DNA of 64,000 bases from JAVJSD01 sp040219575 (GTDB lineage: Bacteria > Planctomycetota > Planctomycetia > Pirellulales > Pirellulaceae): positions 62,001 to 126,000 of the forward strand of contig JAVJSD010000152.1 of NCBI GenBank assembly GCA_040219575.1. Direction: 5' to 3'. The translations under genes and the position numbers were made by a program. The notes under the pieces are model-generated. The model saw nothing but the letters and a program-made list of their open reading frames with translations, did not search any database and was not told where the DNA came from. Below are positions 17,838 to 29,342 of the stretch, piece after piece (within the stretch, counting starts at the first letter, position 1; each line of letters begins with the position of its first letter).

Positions 17838-18944
17838 TTACTTGCCGAGTTTGCCTACTACCAGGTCAAGCAGGAAGGTGTCGTCGCCTCGCTTGACCTC
17901 GACTTTCACTTTGTCGCCAGGATCCTTCTGCATGACCAACTCGGCGAGCACATCGAAGTTCGGCACCTGCTTCCCGTCGAATCGCGTGATTACGTCTCCC
18001 GCCTTGATGCCCGATTTCTCCGCGGGCGATTCGGGCACGACGGCGGCGATGCGGGCCTCGTCCGACTCCAGATCGCGATTGACGCCGATGTAGGGCTGGG
18101 TGGGAATGCCGATGATGTCGCCGGCCGCCAACTCGTCCCAGTGTTCGGTGTACGTGTTCGCGGGGACGTGCATGTTTTCGCTGATGCCGCTGCTGATGCG
18201 ACTGTGAATGGCGACCACCTTGCCATCCATATCGAACAGCGGCCCGCCCGAGTCGCCCCCCACCAGCGTGCAGTCGGTCATGACCACGCCGTTCGTGGCC
18301 AGCAGTACGCGCCCCAACCGCACAACCGGCTTTCGGCCCTTCTGGTAACCGCCCGGGTGTCCGGTGGCGAGCACCCACTGTCCCGACTTCAACGACTTTG
18401 AATCGCCGATTTCCAGGTGCGGCCACTCGCCTTCATCCGTGATCTTCATCAGTCCCGCATCGATGCGACGATCGACGCCCAGCGTCTTCCCCTTGGCGGT
18501 CGATCCGTCGGCGAAGGTGAAAACGACGTCGCGACCGGGCGCCCCGTTCACATGCGCCGCGGTCATCACGTAGCCGTCTTTGCTGATGATCACGCCGCTC
18601 CCCTGCGCCATGCGCGGGGGACGGCCGATCTGCACGTTGACGGTGCAGGGAATCACATGCTCGGCCAGTTGCTGCACCTTCTCCTGCATGGCGGCCAGGT
18701 CGGCCGCCGAGGTCGGCGCCTGGCCCGCGAAGATCTTGCCGACATCAGGGCTGGATGCCGCGGGACGGGATTCGGCGGGGCTCGATTTGACCGGTTCCGC
18801 CGCCAACCCCGGGGAGAGTGCGATCGACGCCGTCGCCACACCGACGAGCCAACAGCACACCAGCAAGCGAATCCGGCGGGCGGCCAACAGGGGGCGACTC
18901 GGCCGGCGTGGGGAAACTCTCGATTCCGTGATAAGCTGACGCAT
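17838..18944 (-). CDS. HtrA/DegP-like secreted serine protease with one PDZ domain
   Basis: 368 residues from ATG at 18944, preceded by GGAGG; the longer frame to 19121 has no such site. Signal or anchor segment at about 24-49. The protease domain has the full triad: MTAAHV (His131), DAGLMKI (Asp162) and GGDSGGPLF (Ser232). A single PDZ domain lies at about 283-365 (PESPAEKSGIKAGDVITRFDGKQV). It should degrade or remodel misfolded envelope proteins. The gene is 96 bases upstream of the pseudoprotease on the same strand, so an active/inactive pair may be co-expressed. Confidence 0.88.
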   Translation of the reverse strand: MRQLITESRVSPRRPSRPLLAARRIRLLVCCWLVGVATASIALSPGLAAEPVKSSPAESRPAASSPDVGKIFAGQAPTSAADLAAMQEKVQQLAEHVIPCTVNVQIGRPPRMAQGSGVIISKDGYVMTAAHVNGAPGRDVVFTFADGSTAKGKTLGVDRRIDAGLMKITDEGEWPHLEIGDSKSLKSGQWVLATGHPGGYQKGRKPVVRLGRVLLATNGVVMTDCTLVGGDSGGPLFDMDGKVVAIHSRISSGISENMHVPANTYTEHWDELAAGDIIGIPTQPYIGVNRDLESDEARIAAVVPESPAEKSGIKAGDVITRFDGKQVPNFDVLAELVMQKDPGDKVKVEVKRGDDTFLLDLVVGKLGK

Positions 18945-19174
18945 ACTCGCCTCCGAAGTGGGAAGCTGGTCGCAGGGGGGATGCGACCCAGCGTTTTTCT
19001 TAACTGCCCCATCATACTTAAAATCGCGCCGCAAGTCTCGCCAGATGTTCGTTCGTCGGGGCGATTCGTGAACGTTCTTGGAGGCGCAACTCACGCCGCC
19101 GCAACAAGCTTTGCCGCTCATGCGGCCTGTCCTGTTGATCGCAACGCAGCCGGTTCTTTAGTACGACGACGTGA

Positions 19175-20044
19175 CTAAGACACTTCGGCGCCTCCGTTCG
19201 CGTCCGACTTCCACGCGTCCGACTTCCACGTGGCCGCCTCCTCGCCGTCGAGACGCAACGTCAGGCATTTCGCGCTGCCGCCCGCCTTCACGAACTCCCC
19301 AAGCGGCGTTTCGCGCGGCTCGTAGCCACGCTCCGAAAGCGCCGCGTGAAGTCTCGGGCAACCGGTGTTGGTCACCACCGTCCGCCCCACCACCACCGCG
19401 TTGCAGGCGAACGACTCGGCTTCCTCCTGATCGACTGGCAGCAACGTCTCGATGGTTTCCTCCAACACGCGCCGGCCGTAGTCGTCGAAGGCGCCGGGAA
19501 AGTACATCGCCTCGCCCTCGGTCATCGGGCAAAAGCAGGTATCGAGGTGATAGAACTGATCGGAGACGAGCTCCAACGGAATCACCCGGCAGGCGACCAT
19601 CCGGCCGACCTCCTGCTGCGCCCGGGCGTCGCTGCGGATGCGATATCCGGCGAGCAACGTGTCGCCGCAGAACAGGGCGTCGCCCGCGCCTTCAAAGTAC
19701 ATTCCTGCGGGCAGCCGACGCACTTCGAATCCGTGCTCCGCGAGCCAGTCCGCGTCGTGTTCTTCCTCCCCTTGCCGTTGCTCGTGAAGGAACCGCGAGA
19801 GAATCGCCGTGCGCTTGTAAATCATCGCCGCGTTGGCGGTGAAAACCAAGTCGGGCAACCCCTCGATTGGTTCAAGCAGCGAAATCTTCGCACCGGCTTC
19901 ATGCAGCACGGCGTGCAAGTCGCTCCATTGCCGAACAGCCAGCTCGTGATCGACTTGCCGCTCGCGATTCATCCAAGGATTGATTTCATACTCGATGCCG
20001 TAGTAGCGAGGTGGACACATCAGGATGTGCGGTTGCGTCGTCAT
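19175..20044 (-). CDS. Dimethylargininase / arginine deiminase-related amidinohydrolase
   Basis: 289 residues from ATG at 20044 (AGGGA upstream). The pentein fold of the DDAH/amidinotransferase family is indicated by LPDLVFTANAAM, the FEGAGDALF acidic loop, HLDTCFCPM with the catalytic His166 and GGSAKCLTL with the nucleophilic Cys260. Such enzymes cleave citrulline from methylarginine or arginine-like substrates. The C-terminal tail has a 15-base in-frame tandem duplication giving WKSDA twice (19199-19230). Substrate choice is uncertain; other pentein hydrolases are possible. Confidence 0.8.
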   Translation of the reverse strand: MTTQPHILMCPPRYYGIEYEINPWMNRERQVDHELAVRQWSDLHAVLHEAGAKISLLEPIEGLPDLVFTANAAMIYKRTAILSRFLHEQRQGEEEHDADWLAEHGFEVRRLPAGMYFEGAGDALFCGDTLLAGYRIRSDARAQQEVGRMVACRVIPLELVSDQFYHLDTCFCPMTEGEAMYFPGAFDDYGRRVLEETIETLLPVDQEEAESFACNAVVVGRTVVTNTGCPRLHAALSERGYEPRETPLGEFVKAGGSAKCLTLRLDGEEAATWKSDAWKSDANGGAEVS

Positions 20045-20100
20045 GGCCGATTCCCTGGCGCAGTTTGTGATCGCGCTTGTGTGCAAGAAGATGGTGTCTT

Positions 20101-20113
20101 TTCTATTATAGAA
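20101..20113. promoter_or_regulatory. AT-rich perfect palindrome in a divergent promoter region
   Basis: TTCTAT-T-ATAGAA is a 13-base perfect palindrome in the 210-base gap between the divergent amidinohydrolase and DUF4838 genes, in otherwise GC-rich DNA. The position fits an operator or overlapping -10 elements; no regulator gene is adjacent. Confidence 0.3.
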
Positions 20114-20254
20114 GCGGCGGGCCAAAAACCGTAGTTTGTCCTCGGTGCGGACCCGCAAACCGTTGGCGCGGGAAACACGGGGTGGTTATGTTGAAGCGGG
20201 CCGAATTCAAGCCCCGCCGCCGAAACGCACGCCTTCGACAATAGAGTTTCTGTT

Positions 20255-22801
20255 ATGCAATCTAGTCGTTCGTTGCAGTCTTTGGTCTTGCTGACAGTCG
20301 TCGCACTGGCCGCCGTCGAGTGCGCGTCCCGCTGTTGTCGAGCGAATGACCTGGCCGCCCTCTATGGTGCGAGAATCAGCGTCCCCGCGAAAATGCGGCC
20401 GGAACAGGCGGCGGCGGTCGACGACCTTGTCGTTTACCTCTCGCGAATGACCGGCGAGAAGTTCACCACGACCGAGGAAGACGCGGCCGTCGGCATTCTG
20501 TTGCGGCGCGCCGACTCGGAAGGCGTTCCAAAACAGGCCCGGGCGTTGGTCGCAGGGAAGAGTCGCGAGTCGTTCGGCATCTGGCCGGAAGGCAAGTCGC
20601 GGCTGTGGATCGTCTCGCCGGGCGACCTGGGACTTGCGCATGGCGTCTATGCCTACCTCGAAGCGATTGGCTGTCGCTGGTACTTTCCTTCCGAGCAGTG
20701 GACCATCGTCCCCTCCCGCGACGACGTGCGAATCACGCAATCGATCACCGCCCAGCCCGCGTTCCGCTCGCGGCTGTTCTTCGGTACGGGCGGCTTCGGC
20801 GGAAAGTTGCCGCTCGATCCCGAGCGAACGCTCGAGGCGCGCTGGATGGACTGGCAGCGCCGCAACCGCTTTGGCGGCGAGTTCCGCGTCTCCGGCCACA
20901 CCGGCGAGGCCTTCAACTTGGCGTACCGAAAGCAGCTTGAAGCCCATCCCGAGTGGCGGGCCATGATCGACGGCGAGCGCGTCCCCTGGTCGATCACCGC
21001 CAAGTTCTGCGCCGGCAACAAGGAAGTGGTCGCGCTCTACGTCGAAGATCGCCTCAAATCCTATCGTCGCGCCCGAGAGCTTGATCCCGAGGGGCCGCGG
21101 TCTTGGGCCGTATCGGTCGAACCGGCGGACGGCGGCGGCCATTGCACCGCTCCCGAGTCGCTGGCCCTTGGTTCGGTCAGCGACCGCGTGTTCCATGTCG
21201 CCAACGAAGTCGCCCGCGCCCTGCGCAAGGAGTTCCCGGACGGCCAGGTCAGTTTGTTCGCCTACAACGAACACGCGGCCCCGCCGTCGGTCGCCTTGGA
21301 GCCGAACGTCTATGTGCAGGTGATTCCCTACGCCTTCCAGCGGACCGGCATGTCGCCCGATCAATTGCTGGACGCCTGGAGCCGCAAGGTGTCGCGGATG
21401 GGCGTGTACGACTACTGGTCGATTCCCGATTGGTCGCACGACCTGCCCACGCTCGATCCACTCGGTTTCGGGCCCGAGCGGCTCCGCGGTTGGCATCGCC
21501 GCGGCGTCGATAGCTTCCTCTGCGAATCGACGTTCAGCAGCGGAGCGATGGGCTTCGCCTGGTACGCCGGAGCGCGGCTGGCGTGGAGTCCCGATACCGA
21601 TGTCGACGCCCTGTTCGAGGAGTTTACCTCCGATTGTTTCGGTCCCGCCGCGCCGCCGATGCGGCGGATGCTGCGGCGCTGGTCGGACGGCTTCTACCTC
21701 AACTCGCATGAACTGGCGCTCTGCTACCGCGACGTGGACGAGGCCTGGCGCCACGCCCACGACGATCCCGCGATCGCCGCCCGCGTGGCGGACTTCGGCC
21801 GTTACGTCGAGTACCTGCGTCGTCGCTTCGACTACCTGCAGACCCGGCCCGGAACCGACGAGCGCCGCGCCGCCGCTCAGCGGTTGATGCACTACCTGTG
21901 GAGCATCTACGACTCGTCGATGATTCACGCCTTCCGCCATTCGCAACTGTTGGCCCGCGACGAAAAGGCCCGTGGCAACGCCGAACTGGGCGACGCCTTC
22001 GATTGGCGCGACGCCGAGGCCCCGGGATGGTCTGAGATTCACAAGGCGACCGACGCCGAAATCCGCCGCCTGGTGTCGGCCGGCGTGAAGGAGATTCAGC
22101 CGCTCGACTTCACCTCCCGCCGATTCGGCGGCAAGCTGGTTCGCGCCCTGCCCGACGCACCGCTTTCCCGTGTGCCGGAATCCGAAACGCCCCGCTTCTG
22201 GCTTAACAATACGCTCAACGTCGACGTGTTGGCGCAGCATGACGGCGACGTCTTTCGCCCTCGCATCGCGGTGGAGAAATCGGTGCGGCTGATCCTCACG
22301 AACGCAGGCGGAAACACGATCCGCGAGTCGCAAGTCGAAACCGGCGAAGACTGGCGCGAGCAATGGTCGCAGCTCGAATTCAAGCTTCCCAAAGCCGGCG
22401 TCTACCACCTTCAGATCAACAGCCAGAAGCGGCCGTTCCGCTTCGCGCCGTCGGGAGAACTGCCGCTGTCGATGCCGGGTTGGTCGAACAGTCAGGGGGC
22501 GCCCACGCCGCGGCTCTATTTCTACGTGCCCGCCACGACGAAAAAACTGGCGATCTACGCAAATTACACCGCCGCCGGACCGCCGCGGTTCTTCGATCCG
22601 CAGGGCGTCGAGGTGCAACCGGAGTTGGCCGACGGCGGCGGATTGATTCTATTAGACGTGCCCCAGGCGATGCGGGGCGCCGTCTGGTCGCTCGATCGGG
22701 CCAAGTGCCCGCTGGGGCCGCTGACGATGCTCAACGCTCCCGCGTCGTTCGCATTTTCGCCCGAAACGCTGCTGGTTCCGGAGGAGGCATTGAACGAATG
22801 A
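20255..22801 (+). CDS. DUF4838 domain secreted protein (alpha-glucuronidase-like)
   Basis: 848 residues with an N-terminal signal peptide ending near residue 30. Residues about 35-160 resemble the small alpha/beta domain that precedes glycosidase barrels in alpha-glucuronidase-like proteins (LGLAHGVYAYLEAIGCRWYFPSE). The DUF4838 barrel follows (FGGEFRVSGHT, FAYNEHAAPP, YDYWSIPDW, FLCESTFSSGAMGF). A C-terminal beta-rich part starts near 640. Probably acts on sugars outside the cytoplasm; no member of this exact type can be assigned a substrate from sequence. Confidence 0.75.
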   Translation: MQSSRSLQSLVLLTVVALAAVECASRCCRANDLAALYGARISVPAKMRPEQAAAVDDLVVYLSRMTGEKFTTTEEDAAVGILLRRADSEGVPKQARALVAGKSRESFGIWPEGKSRLWIVSPGDLGLAHGVYAYLEAIGCRWYFPSEQWTIVPSRDDVRITQSITAQPAFRSRLFFGTGGFGGKLPLDPERTLEARWMDWQRRNRFGGEFRVSGHTGEAFNLAYRKQLEAHPEWRAMIDGERVPWSITAKFCAGNKEVVALYVEDRLKSYRRARELDPEGPRSWAVSVEPADGGGHCTAPESLALGSVSDRVFHVANEVARALRKEFPDGQVSLFAYNEHAAPPSVALEPNVYVQVIPYAFQRTGMSPDQLLDAWSRKVSRMGVYDYWSIPDWSHDLPTLDPLGFGPERLRGWHRRGVDSFLCESTFSSGAMGFAWYAGARLAWSPDTDVDALFEEFTSDCFGPAAPPMRRMLRRWSDGFYLNSHELALCYRDVDEAWRHAHDDPAIAARVADFGRYVEYLRRRFDYLQTRPGTDERRAAAQRLMHYLWSIYDSSMIHAFRHSQLLARDEKARGNAELGDAFDWRDAEAPGWSEIHKATDAEIRRLVSAGVKEIQPLDFTSRRFGGKLVRALPDAPLSRVPESETPRFWLNNTLNVDVLAQHDGDVFRPRIAVEKSVRLILTNAGGNTIRESQVETGEDWREQWSQLEFKLPKAGVYHLQINSQKRPFRFAPSGELPLSMPGWSNSQGAPTPRLYFYVPATTKKLAIYANYTAAGPPRFFDPQGVEVQPELADGGGLILLDVPQAMRGAVWSLDRAKCPLGPLTMLNAPASFAFSPETLLVPEEALNE

Positions 22802-22874
22802 CGCTCGCCACGCCGCGCGCAAGCGCGAACTTTTCCGCCGCCGCCGCCGTCTCCCCAAGGGAAAGGAGGACGGC

Positions 22875-23471
22875 GTGGTAGCCAAGATTCTCAATCGTCC
22901 GACGCTGGTGCTCAACCGCAGCTGGCAGCCGGTGCACGTGGCCAACGTGGCCCGGGCCCTGGTGATGCTATGGAACGAGACGGCCCGCGTCGTGGATCCG
23001 CACGACTATCAAACCTACGACTGGGAGGACTGGTCGAAGCTGCGCGTGGCCGACGACGAGCCGTTCATCCAGGCGGTGCGGTTCCGCCTGCGGGTGCCGG
23101 AGGTGGTCACGCTGGTCGACTTCGACCGGTTGCCGACTTCGGCCGTCACCTTCAGCCGCCGCAATATCTTCAAGCGCGACCGCTACACCTGCCAGTACTG
23201 CGGCAAGCAGCCCGGCGGCGACGAGTTGACGATCGACCACGTCCTGCCGCGCAGTCAGGGGGGCGAGTCGCGGTGGGACAACTGCGTGCTGGCCTGCCTC
23301 GGCTGCAACGGCCGCAAGGCCAACCGCACGCCGCAGCAGGCGAAGATGCGGTTGCGCACGACTCCATCGCAGCCGCGCTGGAACCCGCTCTACGCCTCCC
23401 ACGACGTCTCCATCGCCAGTTGGGCCAAGTTCGTCAACGAGGCCTACTGGAATGTAGAACTGGAGGCTTAG
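22875..23471 (+). CDS. HNH endonuclease family protein
   Basis: 198 residues from GTG at 22875, with a strong AAGGAGGA 4 bases upstream. The N-terminal 90 residues (LNRSWQPVHVANVARAL) are typical of a widespread bacterial HNH family. The nuclease motif follows: CQYCGK (106, 109), DHVLPRS (121-122), WDNCVLACLGCNGRK with Asn136 and zinc Cys141/144. Cytoplasmic; physiological target unknown. It ends 37 bases before a clear terminator. The upstream DUF4838 gene is only 73 bases away. Confidence 0.85.
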   Translation: MVAKILNRPTLVLNRSWQPVHVANVARALVMLWNETARVVDPHDYQTYDWEDWSKLRVADDEPFIQAVRFRLRVPEVVTLVDFDRLPTSAVTFSRRNIFKRDRYTCQYCGKQPGGDELTIDHVLPRSQGGESRWDNCVLACLGCNGRKANRTPQQAKMRLRTTPSQPRWNPLYASHDVSIASWAKFVNEAYWNVELEA

Positions 23472-23508
23472 CTGCGACGAACTTGCCGCTAAACAGGAAA
23501 GCACTCAC

Positions 23509-23540
23509 GGCTCCCCGAGATTGTCTCGGGGAGCCTTTTT
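23509..23540 (+). terminator. Rho-independent terminator after the HNH gene
   Basis: A perfect 12-base-pair stem (GGCTCCCCGAGA, 3-base loop, complementary arm) is followed directly by five T residues. It lies 37 bases after the HNH stop. Confidence 0.9.
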
Positions 23541-23717
23541 CGTCGGATGCGTCATTCATTGGACCACGATTTATTGGTTTGCCGCGATCGCACGCAAGGC
23601 GATACCATGGGGTTTCCAGCGCGATGCATCGCCAGTCGCCAGATCCAAGGGATCGTCCCTGCAACACTCAGCGCCAGGCTGCGTGGGAGTTCGACGACCT
23701 TACGTCGGAGTTAAAGC

Positions 23718-24104
23718 ATGTGCCGCTACGGGAATTACGGGCCCTACAAAGAACACTACGCGTGCTTCGATTGCCGCAAGGCGTTCAAGCAAGCTTCGTA
23801 CTACGAACTCCCCGATCACCTCCGGCCTGACGATCCCCACGATCGTGTTTGTCCATGTCCCGAATGTGGTCAGCCCATGCACAACATGGGGCACGACTTC
23901 AAATCGCCGAGACAGACGGACGTGAAGCAGTGGCGAAAAGTCCGATTGTTGTTTGAGCACGGCTTCACGTATCATTCGTGCGGTTGTTGCGGCCCAGGCT
24001 ACCGACCGAAGAATCTGCAGGAAGTGAAGGCTTTCGTTCATGAAGCAACTCCCCTTTCCGACGCGCAGAGGCTGCTAGAACAGTATTCGAAGCGCGCCTC
24101 GTAA
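23718..24104 (+). CDS. Small Cys-rich (zinc ribbon-like) protein of unknown function
   Basis: 128 residues beginning MCRYGNYGPYKEHYACFDCRKAFK. Four cysteine pairs or clusters (CFDC near 16-19, CPCPECG near 45-51, CGCCG near 89-92) with spaced His suggest two zinc sites. The GPYKEHYACF opening recurs in my memory of uncharacterised bacterial proteins, but I cannot name a family. No signal peptide. It is free-standing behind the terminator. Confidence 0.65.
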   Translation: MCRYGNYGPYKEHYACFDCRKAFKQASYYELPDHLRPDDPHDRVCPCPECGQPMHNMGHDFKSPRQTDVKQWRKVRLLFEHGFTYHSCGCCGPGYRPKNLQEVKAFVHEATPLSDAQRLLEQYSKRAS

Positions 24105-24262
24105 GCCTGCCGCAAACGAGCCCAGACAGGGATTCGCAGCCGAAGTCTGCGCATGCAGCCCCAACGTGGCCCGATTTTTTCTGTGAAGAACACGTCCGAC
24201 TTCCTAGCTGACGCAACGGACTCGGGCAGATGCCACGAGCCCGTTGCGCCAGCAAGGAAGCG

Positions 24263-25858
24263 TCAATTCCTCTTCGGCTTCGCCAGCACGGCGTCGAGAT
24301 CGAACAATTGCGGCTGCGTCGACGGTTTGAGCTTGCTGGCCGCCTCGTGTTGATGCGCGCCGGTGCGCCGCGCCCAGGCGTCGTACTTGGCGGCGAGTTG
24401 CTTCACGCGGTCAGGCTGGTCGGCGGCGAGATTCTGGGTTTCGCTGCGATCCTTCGCCAGGTTGTAAAGCTCCCAGTCCTTGCCCCGTTCGGCGACGAGT
24501 TTCCAGTCGCCAGCGCGGACCGCGTGGTTGCCGCTGTAGTCCCAGTACAAGGGATGGTCGCCGCGATCTTTCTCGCCTTTCAGGGCCGAAACCAGCGAGA
24601 CGCCCTCCATCGGGTGAACCTGTCGGCCGTCGACTTCCTTGGGATACTCGGCGCCGGCCAGGTCCACGACGGTCGGCATGACGTCGACCAGGTGCGAGGT
24701 GAAGCCCGTCAACTCGCCCTGGACTTTGATCCCCCGCGGCCAGTGGGCGATCATCGGCGTGGCGCTGCCTCCCTCGTGCGCGTACTGCTTGTACAGCCGT
24801 AGCGGCGTGTTGCACATGTTGGCCCAGCGGGCGTCGTAGGCGATGTCGCTCTCGGCGGGGCCGGGCGTCAGCACGTTGTTTCTCAATCGCTGATAGGGGC
24901 AGGCGCCGTTGTCGGACAGGAACAGGATCAGCGTGTTATCGAGTTCACCATGTTTCTCGAGCCGGGCGACCAGGCGGCCGATGTTTTGATCAAGGCGGTC
25001 GACCATCGCGGCGTAGACCTCCATCATCGGTTCGAGGAATTCTTTCTCCTGTTCAGTGAGTTCGTCCCAGGCTTCGACCTTGGGGTCGCGGTCCGACATC
25101 CGCCAGGTGTTGTCGATCACGCCAAGTTCCCGCAGGCGTCGATAGCGACGCTCGCGGATCACGTCCCAGCCCTCGGCGTATTTGCCGCGATACTTGGCGA
25201 TGTCTTCCGGCAGGGCGTGCAGCGGGAAGTGCGGGGCGTTGTAGGCCAGGTACAAAAAGAACGGCCGCTCGTTCTTCACGGCGCCGTCGACGCGGTCCAG
25301 GGCGTAGTCGGTGAATGCGTCGGTCGCGTAAAAGTCTTTCGGCGGTTGGTAGACCTCGCGCTCCAGCCGCATCAGGTTTTCGCCGCTTCCCCAATCCTCG
25401 CCGGTATAGAAGTTGATGGCGCCTCCCAGGAAGCCGAAGTACCGCTCGAACCCGCGGTCGCGCGGCGTCTTGGCCAGGTGCCATTTGCCGCTCATCAGCG
25501 TCTGGTAGCCCGCCGCGCCGAGCACCTCGGCGAGCGTGACGTGGCCCGGTTGCCGCAGGTTCTTCGACTGCTGGTGCCACAACCCGGTGAGCAGCGAGGC
25601 CCGCGTTTCGCTGCATTTGGCGTTGTTGTGAAAATCGGTGAAGCGCAAGCCATTCTGCGCCAGACGGTCGAGGTTGGGCGTTTCGATCTCGCCGCCGTAG
25701 CAGCCGATATCGGAGAAGCCCATGTCGTCGCAGAGAATGACGACGATGTTCGGCCGCTCATCGGCCGCGGCGCGGGATGCGAGCAGCGTGCTCGCCGCGA
25801 GCGATACGAGACCGACGGCGATCATTCGGAATCGAAGAGTATTCATGTTCTGTTGCAT
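24263..25858 (-). CDS. Secreted sulfatase with atypical CSETR maturation motif
   Basis: 531 residues from ATG at 25858 (ATG at 25846 also possible; neither has a clear ribosome-binding site). Signal peptide ends near residue 32. The sulfatase fold is clear: PNIVVILCDDMGFSDIG with metal Asp residues, GKWHLAKTPRDRGF, LFLSDNGACPY and WPRGIKV. The active-site motif is Cys82-Ser-Glu-Thr-Arg, with Glu where the formylglycine signature usually has Pro or Ala. Likely removes sulfate from polysaccharides in the periplasm. The FAD oxidoreductase gene lies 134 bases upstream on the same strand. Confidence 0.88.
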   Translation of the reverse strand: MQQNMNTLRFRMIAVGLVSLAASTLLASRAAADERPNIVVILCDDMGFSDIGCYGGEIETPNLDRLAQNGLRFTDFHNNAKCSETRASLLTGLWHQQSKNLRQPGHVTLAEVLGAAGYQTLMSGKWHLAKTPRDRGFERYFGFLGGAINFYTGEDWGSGENLMRLEREVYQPPKDFYATDAFTDYALDRVDGAVKNERPFFLYLAYNAPHFPLHALPEDIAKYRGKYAEGWDVIRERRYRRLRELGVIDNTWRMSDRDPKVEAWDELTEQEKEFLEPMMEVYAAMVDRLDQNIGRLVARLEKHGELDNTLILFLSDNGACPYQRLRNNVLTPGPAESDIAYDARWANMCNTPLRLYKQYAHEGGSATPMIAHWPRGIKVQGELTGFTSHLVDVMPTVVDLAGAEYPKEVDGRQVHPMEGVSLVSALKGEKDRGDHPLYWDYSGNHAVRAGDWKLVAERGKDWELYNLAKDRSETQNLAADQPDRVKQLAAKYDAWARRTGAHQHEAASKLKPSTQPQLFDLDAVLAKPKRN

Positions 25859-25992
25859 GGCGATGTTCAGACTTCGGTTAGGGAGACGTCCGGCGCCTCG
25901 TCGATCATGGATCGTTGATGGAGTCGTTGCATTCATTGAAACGCGTCTCACCGCCGCCCTTGCTGGCGCAACGGGCTCCGCCGGATGCCGGT

Positions 25993-28092
<2,100 letters not shown>

Positions 28093-28620
28093 GCGTTGGA
28101 CTCGGCGTTCTGGGTGGAGCGGGGCGGGGCAATCTTTTCAGATCTCCAATATAGTCAAAATCGACCAAGCCGCCGCGTCCGGGCAGCCCGGTTTATTCAT
28201 CAACTGCTGGGCTGTAGCAGCATCTGGTTGAGGGGCGCAATTCCGTCGCATGGCGACCTTGGCCGTGAATGCGCGTTCCACAACGTGGCCCTAACTTTCG
28301 GAAAGCCCACGTGAGCGAAGGCGACGTCTGCCTGCATGCGGATCTCGCCGAGCGCCGACGCTCCGTCTGATGGCCGGCTGATTCACGGCCGAGGGCGGCC
28401 ATGCTGCATTTTTCGCGGCTACTGTCCTTGGCGGCGCCGGACGTCAAGGCGCGAGCGGCCGACTTCAGCGGCCGTCACCCACTATTGCAGCGCGGCGGCG
28501 ACGGCGGAACTTTGCCTGCCGGTGTAGATCGCCACGGCATAACGCCCGCAGCGTATGGCCGGCGGCGATGTTGCGGACAGCCTCAGCACGGTCACTGCTT
28601 GGGGAAGACGCAACGACCTT
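28093..28620. other. 528-base gap without a supported gene
   Basis: Short frames occur on both strands, but none has family-like sequence or a good ribosome-binding site. The right end is downstream of the BON gene; the left end should hold the FAD oxidoreductase promoter. I saw no clear repeat or structured RNA. Confidence 0.5.
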
Positions 28621-28851
28621 CTATTCCACGTTCTTCGGCTTCAGCCGCAACTGGTCGTTGACACCGCGCACGCCGGAAATGCTCGTAATATCCTTCACGA
28701 TCGGCCGGCGTTGCGCCTCGTACTGGATGCTGCCGGTGAGCGTCACCGTCCCTTGATGCACGGCCGCCGAAACTCGCCCGCCGCCCCGCGACAGTCGCTT
28801 GTTGACGGTTTTGAGGAGTTCTTTATCCGACGCTTTGTCTCCACCGAACAT
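28621..28851 (-). CDS. Small BON domain protein
   Basis: 76 residues from ATG at 28851 (AGGGA about 8 bases upstream); a longer frame to 28980 adds unrelated sequence. Nearly all of it is one BON domain: DKELLKTVNKRL, VSAAVHQGTVTLTGSI, RPIVKDITSISGVRGVNDQL. BON domains bind membranes or lipids, usually in exported proteins, but no signal peptide is visible here. It stands alone. Confidence 0.8.
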   Translation of the reverse strand: MFGGDKASDKELLKTVNKRLSRGGGRVSAAVHQGTVTLTGSIQYEAQRRPIVKDITSISGVRGVNDQLRLKPKNVE

Positions 28852-29159
28852 GAGACATCCCTTTGCGAGAAGAGCAACAGCGCCGAGAAAAGAGGCGGCG
28901 CTCGAAAAGGGAATCGACCATATGGCCGAGAACTGGTCAGTGAGGGCGGATCTCCCCTTCAACCTGCATTCTAACGACACGCGTCGAAGAAGATAGCGAT
29001 ATTCTTCCGCGATTCAACAATGGCAGATTCATCGAATGTCGGCGGAAGGGGCAAGATGTCGACCTGACCTTTTCCCCAACAGCAATCCAAGGTGCCATCT
29101 CCTCGCAGAAGAGGATCTCTTGTTTCTAGGGCATCATGCCTCGCGCACCCGTGGCGCAC

Positions 29160-29197
29160 CCCGCTGAAGTTTTCGGCTGACCAAAAACTTCAGCGGG
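29160..29197. repeat. Hairpin inverted repeat downstream of the DUF1552 gene
   Basis: CCCGCTGAAGTTTT at 29160-29173 pairs perfectly with its complement at 29184-29197 across a 10-base loop. It lies in the 491-base gap 28852-29342, about 146 bases beyond the minus-strand DUF1552 stop, and lacks a T-run. The gap has no other supported feature. Confidence 0.55.
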
Positions 29198-29342
29198 TGG
29201 GGCCGACCGGGTGCAGAAAGCCTCGCGCGGGAAATCCCGGCACCATATCCGGACTGATGGCGCGGAATCAGCGTTTGGGTCTCCGAGCAGCAACTGCGTT
29301 TTGGCCCCTCTCCACCATGGTCGCGACCGTTTCGACGTCGGT

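Noticed and set aside
20207..22618. 803-codon minus-strand frame
   Set aside because: Mirror of the DUF4838 gene; the plus-strand frame has a signal peptide and recognisable domain, this one does not.
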